Assembly (NCBI GenBank): GCA_020025755.1
Contig: JAHHRO010000032.1
Span: 1-20,213, forward strand
DNA: 20,213 bases
Reading direction: 5' to 3'
Source: Butyricicoccus sp.
Lineage (GTDB): Bacteria; Bacillota; Clostridia; Oscillospirales; Butyricicoccaceae
Position 1 is the first letter of the stretch, and each line of letters starts with the position of its first letter. The position numbers and the translations under genes are program-made. The notes under the pieces were generated by a model that saw nothing but the letters and a program-made list of their open reading frames with translations, made no database searches and was not told the DNA's origin. Positions 1 to 6,118 of this stretch are shown here, piece by piece.

Positions 1-53
1 CGTGAAACACACGCCCCTCAAACGTGCCTGTCTACCAGTTCCAGCACACTCGC
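1..53 (-). tRNA. tRNA-Leu(GAG), 5' portion only, cut by window edge
   Basis: Read on the minus strand from base 53 downward, the sequence has a tRNA layout. There is a 7-nt acceptor strand GCGAGTG, then TG, a short D stem CTG/CAG closing a GGTAGA-containing D loop, and an anticodon arm CACGT/GCGTG (last pair G-T). The 7-nt loop is TTGAGGG, which places GAG as the anticodon and so leucine. The start of a long class-II variable arm follows, as expected for tRNA-Leu. The T arm and the 3' acceptor strand lie outside the window, so the fold cannot be completed here. A consensus promoter lies about 18 bp upstream. Confidence 0.85.
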
Positions 54-70
54 ATGCAAGATACTTTAAT

Positions 71-99
71 AGTATAGTATAGCCTTTCTATTTTGTCAA
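71..99 (-). promoter_or_regulatory. Promoter of the tRNA-Leu gene
   Basis: On the minus strand a perfect -35 TTGACA (94-99) and a -10 TATACT (71-76) are separated by exactly 17 bp. Initiation near base 64 would leave a leader of only about 10 nt before the tRNA 5' end at 53, typical of stable-RNA promoters. A second overlapping TATACT at 76-81 has poor spacing. Confidence 0.8.
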
Positions 100-155
100 T
101 GAAAATCCCCTCTCTTTTTATGTCAATTTTGTATGAATAAAACTATTTATATTTA

Positions 156-177
156 TGCAATATGCCGGACAATTGCA
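156..177. promoter_or_regulatory. Inverted repeat abutting the Rrf2 promoter (possible operator)
   Basis: TGCAAT (156-161) and ATTGCA (172-177) form a 6-bp inverted repeat with a 10-bp centre. It ends one base before the -35 element of the Rrf2-rubrerythrin promoter. The position suits a regulator site, possibly autoregulation by the Rrf2 protein, but the repeat is short and AT-rich, so it could be chance. Confidence 0.3.
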
Positions 178-178
178 G

Positions 179-207
179 TTGACTTTTATTCCAATCGAAT
201 GTATACT
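179..207 (+). promoter_or_regulatory. Promoter of the Rrf2-rubrerythrin operon
   Basis: TTGACT (179-184) and TATACT (202-207) are spaced 17 bp apart, close to the SigA-type consensus. They lie about 35 bp upstream of the regulator's start codon. Confidence 0.8.
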
Positions 208-242
208 AGGATTGTAAACAAAAGAAAGAGGTGCTGAGGGTT

Positions 243-653
243 ATGCGTATTACGCACGAAGCAGACTATGCAATCCGTGTTGCATTTTGTCTGGCAGAAT
301 GCGGCGGCAAGCTCGGTGCAAAGGAGATATCCGATCAAACCGGTGTTACATTACGTTTCGCACTAAAGATTCTGCGCAAACTCATACAAGCTGGCATGGT
401 CCGTTCTTATAAGGGAGCAAACGGCGGCTATGAGCTTGCAAAAAATCCGACTGAAATCAGTATGGGCGAAATCATTGAATGCATCGATGGCACGATCACG
501 ATCAATCACTGTTTGTGCAATGAATTTGCCTGCACGAGAGTAGAGTCCAAAAACACCTGCAATTTCCGAAAAGTTTTCGGGTCAGTCAATGCTATGATCC
601 GAAAAGAACTTTACAGTGTTACGCTAGACAAATTTTTAGATCCGAAATTTTAG
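243..653 (+). CDS. Rrf2-family transcriptional regulator, cysteine-rich
   Basis: This 136-residue protein has the Rrf2/IscR fold: it opens MRITHEADYAIR, followed by a winged helix-turn-helix (about residues 24-66, with the YKGANGGYELAK wing). The C-terminal half carries a cysteine cluster at C90, C92, C97 and C106 with H89 alongside. Rrf2 proteins such as IscR, NsrR and RsrR use three clustered cysteines to hold an Fe-S cluster that senses Fe-S status, nitric oxide or redox, so cluster binding is likely here but inferred. ATG 243 is preferred over the in-frame GTG at 231 because the family begins MRIT/MKIS and AGAGGTG (226-232) then sits at suitable spacing. The stop codon overlaps the AGGAGG of the next gene, giving a two-gene operon. 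The likely role is redox or peroxide control of the downstream rubrerythrin, and perhaps of itself. CymR-like sulfur control is an alternative. Confidence 0.9.
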   Translation: MRITHEADYAIRVAFCLAECGGKLGAKEISDQTGVTLRFALKILRKLIQAGMVRSYKGANGGYELAKNPTEISMGEIIECIDGTITINHCLCNEFACTRVESKNTCNFRKVFGSVNAMIRKELYSVTLDKFLDPKF

Positions 654-665
654 GAGGAAATGATT

Positions 666-1205
666 ATGAAGTTCGTATGTTCTGTATGTGGTTATGTTCA
701 TGAAGGCGACGCTGCACCGGCTGAGTGCCCGATCTGCCATGCTGCTTCCGATAAGTTCATTGCACAGACCGGTGAGATGAGCTGGGCTGCTGAGCATGTG
801 ATCGGTGTTGCTGCTGATGCTCCCGAAGACATCAAGAAGGATCTCCGCGCTAACTTCGAGGGCGAGTGCACTGAGGTTGGTATGTATCTGGCAATGGCTC
901 GCGTTGCACATCGCGAGGGCTATCCGGAAATCGGTCTGTACTGGGAGAAGGCTGCATTCGAAGAGGCTGAGCATGCTTCCAAGTTCGCAGAGCTGCTGGG
1001 TGAGGTCGTAACCGCTTCCACCAAGAAGAATCTGGAGATGCGTGTTGAGGCTGAGAACGGTGCTACCGCTGGTAAGACCGATCTGGCTAAGCGCGCAAAG
1101 GCTGCAAATCTGGATGCAATCCATGACACCGTTCATGAGATGGCTCGTGACGAAGCTCGCCACGGCAAGGCATTCAAGGGTCTGCTGGAGCGTTACTTCG
1201 GCTAA
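666..1205 (+). CDS. Reverse rubrerythrin (N-terminal rubredoxin, C-terminal ferritin-like di-iron domain)
   Basis: This 179-residue rubrerythrin has its domains in reversed order. The rubredoxin-type iron site is at the N terminus (C5, C8, C21, C24 as two CxxC pairs), and the four-helix ferritin-like di-iron domain follows (about residues 45-179) with ExxH ligands E100/H103 and E163/H166. Classical rubrerythrins carry the rubredoxin domain at the C terminus; the reversed form is known from clostridia. There it works as an NAD(P)H-linked peroxidase and oxygen reductase in the cytoplasm, protecting against H2O2 and O2. AGGAGG at 652-657 lies 8 nt before ATG 666 but only 2 nt before the in-frame ATG 660, so 666 is chosen. 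Codon use is strongly biased (GAG, AAG, GCT/GCA), suggesting high expression. It is co-transcribed with the Rrf2 regulator and followed by a terminator. Confidence 0.95.
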   Translation: MKFVCSVCGYVHEGDAAPAECPICHAASDKFIAQTGEMSWAAEHVIGVAADAPEDIKKDLRANFEGECTEVGMYLAMARVAHREGYPEIGLYWEKAAFEEAEHASKFAELLGEVVTASTKKNLEMRVEAENGATAGKTDLAKRAKAANLDAIHDTVHEMARDEARHGKAFKGLLERYFG

Positions 1206-1224
1206 TCCATAAACCGAATTTTCA

Positions 1225-1265
1225 CCCCTTGGCATGGAAACCACTTCCTGCCAAGGGGTTTCTTA
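1225..1265 (+). terminator. Intrinsic terminator after rubrerythrin
   Basis: CCCCTTGGCA (1225-1234) pairs perfectly with TGCCAAGGGG (1249-1258) over a 14-nt loop and is followed by TTTCTT. It lies 20 bp after the rubrerythrin stop codon. Confidence 0.85.
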
Positions 1266-1295
1266 TGCTTATTTTTATACTTTTCTCTTTTATCA

Positions 1296-1324
1296 TTGCA
1301 AAAAATGCAGAATAGTGCTATAAT
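1296..1324 (+). promoter_or_regulatory. Promoter of the lysO gene pair
   Basis: TTGCAA (1296-1301), a 17-bp spacer and a perfect TATAAT (1319-1324) preceded by TGC, an extended -10. The leader to the first start codon is only about 60 nt, too short for a lysine riboswitch, and no such motif is visible. Confidence 0.75.
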
Positions 1325-1390
1325 GACACAGATTCTTCCAAAAAGCATAATATGGAACGAGCAACATTTTTTCAGAAGGTAGTGAAAAAA

Positions 1391-1669
1391 ATGAAGATCA
1401 TCCTCATCATGGTACTTGGCGTACTGATCGGCCATTGGTTCCCCGAGCGTCACAAGAAAAAAAATGAACTGTTTCAGATCATCTGTACGACCCTTCTGAT
1501 CTTCTCGATGGGTGTTATGCTGGGCAGCCGCGAAAATTTTCTGCGCGATCTTTCCAGCCTTGGTGTGCAAAGCCTGCTTTTCTGCCTGATCCCTGCGATC
1601 TTTTCCCTGCTTCTGGTCTATGTCCTGAGCCGCCGCTATCTGGAAAAGCACAATAAGGAGGAACGATAA
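1391..1669 (+). CDS. lysO: LysO-type lysine exporter, N-terminal subunit (DUF340)
   Basis: This 92-residue membrane protein has about three hydrophobic segments (residues 1-16, 27-47, 58-82) and a basic stretch ERHKKK after the first. It corresponds to the N-terminal third of LysO (YbjE of E. coli, about 299 residues), an inner-membrane exporter of L-lysine and toxic lysine analogues. ATG 1391 is chosen over ATG 1352 because AGAAGG (1374-1379) precedes it and the upstream codon has no ribosome binding site. Its stop codon overlaps the start of the second half by one base (TAATG), so the two are translationally coupled and probably form one transporter. The family call for this half leans on the neighbour, whose match is clearer. 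Confidence 0.75.
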   Translation: MKIILIMVLGVLIGHWFPERHKKKNELFQIICTTLLIFSMGVMLGSRENFLRDLSSLGVQSLLFCLIPAIFSLLLVYVLSRRYLEKHNKEER

Positions 1670-2265
1670 TGGTCATTCTAGCGATCGCCGCCCTGCTTGC
1701 CGGCATCTTCTATGGTATGCTGGACGGGGCAAACCCCATCATTTCCGGTATTGCCTCACACTCTGATCTGATCCTGATACTGTTGATGATCTCCGTCGGC
1801 ATCAGTGTTGGGACACATCACGGACTTCTCCAAAAAATACGGGAATACCATGTAAAGATCCTGCTCATTCCGGCTGGTGTCATCGTCGGTTCCCTTCTGG
1901 GCGGTGTGGTATGCAGTCTGCTCTTGAGACTCCCACTCAACCAAGGGATCTCTGTTGCGAGCGGCATGGGCTGGTACAGTCTCTCTGGCGTTACCATCAG
2001 CAACTTTGCAGGCGCAGAACTGGGCAGTATCGCCTTTTTAAGCAATCTTATGCGTGAGATCTTCTCATTTTTCAGCATCCCTCTGATCGCAAAGTATTTC
2101 AATGCATACAGCTGTATCGCCCCTGCCGGTGCGACCAGCGAGGACACCACCCTCCCCATGATGATCCGCTACACCAACGAAGAAACCGTTGTGCTGTCCG
2201 TCATCAATGGTATCGTGTGCTCGGCTGCCGTCCCGATCCTGATCTCCCTTTGCTATCCCCGTTAA
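1669..2265 (+). CDS. lysO: LysO-type lysine exporter, C-terminal subunit
   Basis: This 198-residue, very hydrophobic protein has about five or six membrane segments. It carries hallmark stretches of the LysO family: GMGWYSLSG near residue 98 and GATSEDTTLP near residue 153, which match the GWYSLSG and GATSxDxTLP blocks of E. coli LysO. With the preceding 92-residue protein the total (290) equals a full-length LysO, so this is a two-gene version of one exporter. AGGAGG at 1656-1661 gives a 7-nt spacing to ATG 1669. Function: efflux of excess lysine across the cytoplasmic membrane. No regulator of the ArgP type is adjacent. Confidence 0.85.
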   Translation: MVILAIAALLAGIFYGMLDGANPIISGIASHSDLILILLMISVGISVGTHHGLLQKIREYHVKILLIPAGVIVGSLLGGVVCSLLLRLPLNQGISVASGMGWYSLSGVTISNFAGAELGSIAFLSNLMREIFSFFSIPLIAKYFNAYSCIAPAGATSEDTTLPMMIRYTNEETVVLSVINGIVCSAAVPILISLCYPR

Positions 2266-2287
2266 GCAACACAAAACCTGATATCAC

Positions 2288-2333
2288 CACTGAGGCGCGC
2301 AGGCCAAATGGCTTGCGCGCCTCAGTGTTTTTC
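2288..2333. terminator. Bidirectional terminator between lysO and the ABC transporter
   Basis: A perfect 14-bp arm CACTGAGGCGCGCA (2288-2301) pairs with 2314-2327 and extends four more pairs (one G-T) toward a 4-nt loop, then GTTTTT on the plus side. It sits between convergent genes ending at 2265 and 2341. The minus-side U tract is poor, so it terminates best for lysO. Confidence 0.8.
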
Positions 2334-2340
2334 CAAGCAA

Positions 2341-4449
2341 TCAGAGTTTTAATGTTTCCCACGCTTTTTTTACCGTTACACGGTACAATCCATAAAACAC
2401 AGCAGACAGGATGCCCACAAGGATGAGACAGCTTGCAAACGCTGTACGCTCTGTGGCGTCGATGACACCGTCCCCACCATTCCCCATCAAAATCAACGTG
2501 TAAAAGCACAGGATGAGCAGCGTTCCAATGAGCACTGGTGCAAGGAATACCCGTTTGACCTGTTCTTTCGATGTTTTCCGGAGATAGGCATTCGATGCGC
2601 CCAGCTTACGCAGATCCTCATACACCCAGAGATTGGACAGGATCAGGGTCTGGCTTCGTGTATAAAGGATCACGGCCACCGCCGCAAAGCAGAGGATGGC
2701 AACGAACACGAACAGAAGCAGGAATACTGCAAAGTTAGAAACAACATCTCCTGCATCCAATGCCCTGAATTTGGGCATATATTTCCAGTTCATACGAAAA
2801 TCAGAAGCATCCGGTTTATCAGGGTCAATTGGGGGGAATGCAGCATAGTGCGGACTTTCCGGCTCCAAGAAGTACGGCTCCCCTTTTTCGATATAATATT
2901 CCCGCTCGATCCGGTCATCCCCATCTATGCGCGCCGCTTCCGTGCCCGAATGGGCTACGATCTCATGGAACAGCTTTTTCTCAAAATCATAGCTGTCTCC
3001 TTCTGTATTGAACACGATTTGGATCTCGCGCCAATCCAAAGGCAATCCTCTGGTGATCTGCGCATAATCTGCATCTGACAGCACGCGAATATCATGAAAC
3101 AGATCGCTTTGAAGCGGCTCATCCACCGTGCGTACACGCAGCTGCTCTCGCGTGACCGGATTCGTCACCAAACCGATCGTATCAAAATCACCATACCGAT
3201 CCAAGGTCGCCGCACTTTCGCCGGATCTTAACACGAGACTGTCACCAGTTAGCGCATTCCATGCAGAGACCGAAAAAAATCGGATCTCGCAAAGGGTCTC
3301 GGTGTATTCTCTTGTATACGTTGTCCCCATCGAACCTTGCGTTTCGATATGCCGTGTGCCGTCCACCGCAAGGGACGCGGACGGCATTTCCACATAGTCT
3401 GTGATCCTTTCACCATATCTTGCCGCTAAGGCTTCGATTTCCTCTTTTCCAAGCATCTCCTGATCGGCTCGATAAAAAAACTGGCAGTCCATGGGACGGT
3501 TTGTAATTTCCGCTTTACCCGGAGTGATCAGCATAGGGGTATAGAAGGATGAAAAATATGCACCTGCCACCAGTACAGTCACCACCAGCATATTGCGAAC
3601 GGTCTGCCGTCCCTGAAACTGCATCATGCTGCTTTCGATCAAATGCCGATAGCGATTCTTGCCCCGATGCCATCCGCCTGTCACGGTATGGAGCAGCACC
3701 CAATACAGTCCGATCAGCGCAGGCAAATAAAACAGTGCAGTCAGGAACTCCGGTGCATACCAGTGCAGCACCAAGATACAGAAGGTCGGGGTAAAATACC
3801 CCAGCAAACCGCCCAATACCATCATCAGGATACCGCCCCAGCCATACCAGTGGGGTACTGCACGGACTGGCTCCGCCCGATGGCTCTCCTGAATGATATC
3901 GAGTACGTTCACGCGCGAAAGGAAACGGTGCTGCATGATAAGGAGCGCGATCAGAACAAACGCTGTAAATACCACGGGTATCCCATAAGCGCGCAAATCA
4001 AAAATCAGGATCATTTCCGGTGTGTCCACCAGCGTCAGACGGAAAACAGACCAGATGATCCAGCACAAAGGCGTTCCCAGAACCAGACCTGTACCACAGG
4101 AAACAAGGGTCAGTCGCACTACCTCTCGACGCAGCTGCTGTCCCAACACCTTCCTGCTCATCCCCAACGCCAAAAACACACCGGCTCCTCTTGATTTGTA
4201 GCGAAAAAACAAACCGGCTGCATAGATCGAGAACGCTGCACAACCGATCACCGCGAGGACAAAAACCATCATGACCTGCTTGCGGGAATCCCCGCCCTCA
4301 GGCAGCGTGTTTTGTACCGTGGGCGAGTACATCATCATACAAAAGGCTGTGATGAGCAGACTCGCAAAGAACAGACAGCCAGAGAGCAGCGTATATTGGT
4401 TTTTTTCGCTTTTTCGAAGTGCCCGAAAAACTGCGTTTCGATCCTTCAT
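2341..4449 (-). CDS. BceB-like ABC transporter permease (FtsX domains, large extracytoplasmic domain)
   Basis: This 702-residue permease has ten predicted membrane segments: seven in about residues 18-304, then an extracytoplasmic domain of about 270 residues (305-575), then three more segments (about 576-605, 637-657, 672-690). Two FtsX-type regions and a large loop between segments 7 and 8 are the layout of BceB-type permeases, which pair with an ATPase to protect against, or signal, cell-wall-targeting peptide antibiotics. Its ATG overlaps the ATPase stop codon by 4 nt (ATGA), so the two are translated together. Divergent LytTR/GHKL regulators and a direct repeat upstream indicate inducible expression. 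The substrate cannot be read from the sequence; the ECD is polar with several acidic stretches and no motif I recognise. Confidence 0.88.
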   Translation of the reverse strand: MKDRNAVFRALRKSEKNQYTLLSGCLFFASLLITAFCMMMYSPTVQNTLPEGGDSRKQVMMVFVLAVIGCAAFSIYAAGLFFRYKSRGAGVFLALGMSRKVLGQQLRREVVRLTLVSCGTGLVLGTPLCWIIWSVFRLTLVDTPEMILIFDLRAYGIPVVFTAFVLIALLIMQHRFLSRVNVLDIIQESHRAEPVRAVPHWYGWGGILMMVLGGLLGYFTPTFCILVLHWYAPEFLTALFYLPALIGLYWVLLHTVTGGWHRGKNRYRHLIESSMMQFQGRQTVRNMLVVTVLVAGAYFSSFYTPMLITPGKAEITNRPMDCQFFYRADQEMLGKEEIEALAARYGERITDYVEMPSASLAVDGTRHIETQGSMGTTYTREYTETLCEIRFFSVSAWNALTGDSLVLRSGESAATLDRYGDFDTIGLVTNPVTREQLRVRTVDEPLQSDLFHDIRVLSDADYAQITRGLPLDWREIQIVFNTEGDSYDFEKKLFHEIVAHSGTEAARIDGDDRIEREYYIEKGEPYFLEPESPHYAAFPPIDPDKPDASDFRMNWKYMPKFRALDAGDVVSNFAVFLLLFVFVAILCFAAVAVILYTRSQTLILSNLWVYEDLRKLGASNAYLRKTSKEQVKRVFLAPVLIGTLLILCFYTLILMGNGGDGVIDATERTAFASCLILVGILSAVFYGLYRVTVKKAWETLKL

Positions 4450-5198
4450 GCTTCCCTCACCTCACTCAGCTCCCGTATGGTATCCAGCAAAGCATCCTGA
4501 AAGTCTCTCCGTTCCTGACCGCCGCGCACCAGTGTTTTCCGCACATCCCCATCCTTCAGGATCACCACACGGTCGCAAAAACTTGCCGCAAAGGAATCAT
4601 GGGTCACCATGAAGATGGTAGCAGACAATTCATTTTTTGCACGCAGGAACGCATCGATGACCGCCTGTGCAGACTTCGAGTCCAAGTTTCCTGTAGGCTC
4701 GTCTGCAAGGATCAGTTCCGGATCGTTGATGAGGGCACGCGCCACAGCCGTGCGCTGCCGCTCCCCACCAGATACATCGGCTGGAAACTTATTTTTGATC
4801 TGTGAGATCCCAAACAGGTCACAGAGCATATCGGCACTTCTTTCCATAGAAGCATCCGTGCGGCCGCCAATGATGCGTGGCAGCATGATATTGTCCCGAA
4901 TGGTCAGCCCATCCAGAAGCAGGAAATCCTGAAAGACAAAGCCCAGCTTCTCGTTGCGCACATGCGCCATGCGCGCCTCATCCAAAGTCGCGAGATCGGT
5001 GTGTCCCAGCTTGATCCTCCCAGAATCGGAAGGGATATAACAGGAGATACAGTTGAGGAGTGTGGATTTCCCTGAACCGGACGGCCCCATGACACCGACG
5101 AACTCCCCTTTTTTCACTTCCAGCGAAACACCCTTGAGCACCTCATACTTGTCCTTTCCTATCTCGTATGACTTATGCAGATCTTGAACAGATAACAT
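4446..5198 (-). CDS. ABC transporter ATP-binding protein (BceA/LolD-like)
   Basis: This 250-residue cytoplasmic ATPase of the MacB/LolD/BceA group has Walker A GPSGSGKST (from residue 38), a Q loop (FVFQDF near 90), signature VSGGERQR (142-149), Walker B LILADEPT (162-169) and the switch histidine in MVTHDSF. On the minus strand AAAGGAG is followed by two adjacent ATGs (5201 and 5198). The second has the better 7-nt spacing and is used here; starting at 5201 would add one Met. Longer in-frame starts lie inside the promoter. It is the first gene of a two-gene operon with the FtsX permease and powers that transporter. Regulation by the divergent LytTR system is inferred from the repeat upstream. 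Confidence 0.93.
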   Translation of the reverse strand: MLSVQDLHKSYEIGKDKYEVLKGVSLEVKKGEFVGVMGPSGSGKSTLLNCISCYIPSDSGRIKLGHTDLATLDEARMAHVRNEKLGFVFQDFLLLDGLTIRDNIMLPRIIGGRTDASMERSADMLCDLFGISQIKNKFPADVSGGERQRTAVARALINDPELILADEPTGNLDSKSAQAVIDAFLRAKNELSATIFMVTHDSFAASFCDRVVILKDGDVRKTLVRGGQERRDFQDALLDTIRELSEVREA

Positions 5199-5223
5199 CA
5201 TATCGCTCCTTTCTATTGATTTG

Positions 5224-5252
5224 AGCATACCAGACGCCAAAAGGAGCCGCAA
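5224..5252 (-). promoter_or_regulatory. Promoter of the ABC transporter operon
   Basis: On the minus strand a -35 TTGCGG (5247-5252) and a -10 TATGCT (5224-5229) are spaced 17 bp apart, with TGG before the -10 (extended -10). The imperfect -35 suits an activator-dependent promoter. A direct repeat begins 6 bp upstream. Confidence 0.65.
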
Positions 5253-5257
5253 CCTGT

Positions 5258-5292
5258 CCTGTCATCTTTGGAGATCCCCCTGTAATCTTTGG
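5258..5292. promoter_or_regulatory. Direct repeat, candidate LytTR response-regulator operator
   Basis: CCTGTCATCTTTGG (5258-5271) and CCTGTAATCTTTGG (5279-5292) match at 13 of 14 positions and are 21 bp apart start to start, two helical turns. LytTR regulators (AgrA, ComE, VirR types) bind pairs of about 9-bp direct repeats with a 21-22 bp period just upstream of -35. Here the repeats end 6 bp upstream of the transporter -35, and the LytTR gene is the divergent neighbour. Confidence 0.7.
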
Positions 5293-5335
5293 CAGGCAGA
5301 TGTCATAAACTGCGTTTTGTTTGTAAAGTTTGGTT

Positions 5336-5363
5336 TTGATATTTCATTGCTTCATGATAAAAT
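5336..5363 (+). promoter_or_regulatory. Promoter of the LytTR regulator-kinase operon
   Basis: TTGATA (5336-5341), a 16-bp spacer and TAAAAT (5358-5363) with an upstream TGA (extended -10). It lies about 36 bp before the regulator start codon. The LytTR repeats lie 44 bp further upstream and could also influence it. Confidence 0.55.
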
Positions 5364-5398
5364 TGAAACAAATGCACCGAAAGGAAGATTAGGCTGCC

Positions 5399-6112
5399 AT
5401 GATATCGATCGCAATTTGTGATGATAACCGAGAAAATCGACTGAGCCTGCGCTGGCTTATGGAAAGCATCTTAGAAAAACAAAAAATGGAGCATATCATT
5501 TATGAGTTTTCCTCTGGGGAAACGCTGCTTCCATGGATGCACAAGCATCACAATGAGGTGGATCTGCTGTTTCTGGATATCGAAATGGGAAAACTCAATG
5601 GAATGGAGACTGCAAAAACGCTTCGTGCAGATAGCGATATGCTGCAAATCGTTTTTGTGACCGGATTTTCAGATTATGTATTCGATGGCTACAGCGTAGG
5701 TGCTTTGGATTACCTGTTAAAACCTGCCAAAAGAGAACAGCTGGAAACCATTCTTTCCCGAACACTGGCAAAGCGGTGCAAGGATATTGGACAAATTTAT
5801 TCTTGCCACAACGGAGATACTTGGTATCGCATCCCCTATCAAGAGATCCTGTATTTTGAATCCAATCGGCGTAAGATAAATTGTATCACTACAAAGCGCA
5901 GTTATGAATTTTACGGGAAGCTGGACGAAGTGGCACAGGAACTGTCTGGTGCAGAGTTTGTCCGTATCCATCAGAGATATCTGGTGCGGGCAGATGCCAT
6001 CCAGCAGATCTGCGGCAATGAAGTTCAGGTCGGCGTACAGACCTTGCCCATCAGTCGTTCCTGTCATCAGCAGGCACTGCTTGCCCTGACCAGACGCGCT
6101 TTGAAAGGATGA
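5399..6112 (+). CDS. LytTR-family response regulator
   Basis: This 237-residue response regulator has a CheY-like receiver domain (1-120) with the acidic pocket D8/D9, phosphorylation site D60 (FLDIEM), the T88 region and conserved K108 (LLKPAK). A LytTR DNA-binding domain follows (about 135-235), including YFESNRRKI and the VRIHQRYLVR block. LytTR regulators are beta-rich DNA-binding proteins, distinct from helix-turn-helix types, and usually control exported peptides, bacteriocins or envelope functions. AAGGAAG (381 bases into the 5000s, 5381-5387) lies 11 nt before the ATG. The gene is followed directly by a GHKL kinase, its likely phosphodonor. The direct repeat beside the divergent transporter promoter is its probable operator. 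Confidence 0.93.
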   Translation: MISIAICDDNRENRLSLRWLMESILEKQKMEHIIYEFSSGETLLPWMHKHHNEVDLLFLDIEMGKLNGMETAKTLRADSDMLQIVFVTGFSDYVFDGYSVGALDYLLKPAKREQLETILSRTLAKRCKDIGQIYSCHNGDTWYRIPYQEILYFESNRRKINCITTKRSYEFYGKLDEVAQELSGAEFVRIHQRYLVRADAIQQICGNEVQVGVQTLPISRSCHQQALLALTRRALKG

Positions 6113-6118
6113 GTGCTC

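Noticed and set aside
1261..1390. Lysine riboswitch upstream of lysO
   Set aside because: The leader is only about 60 nt and has none of the conserved lysine-element blocks.
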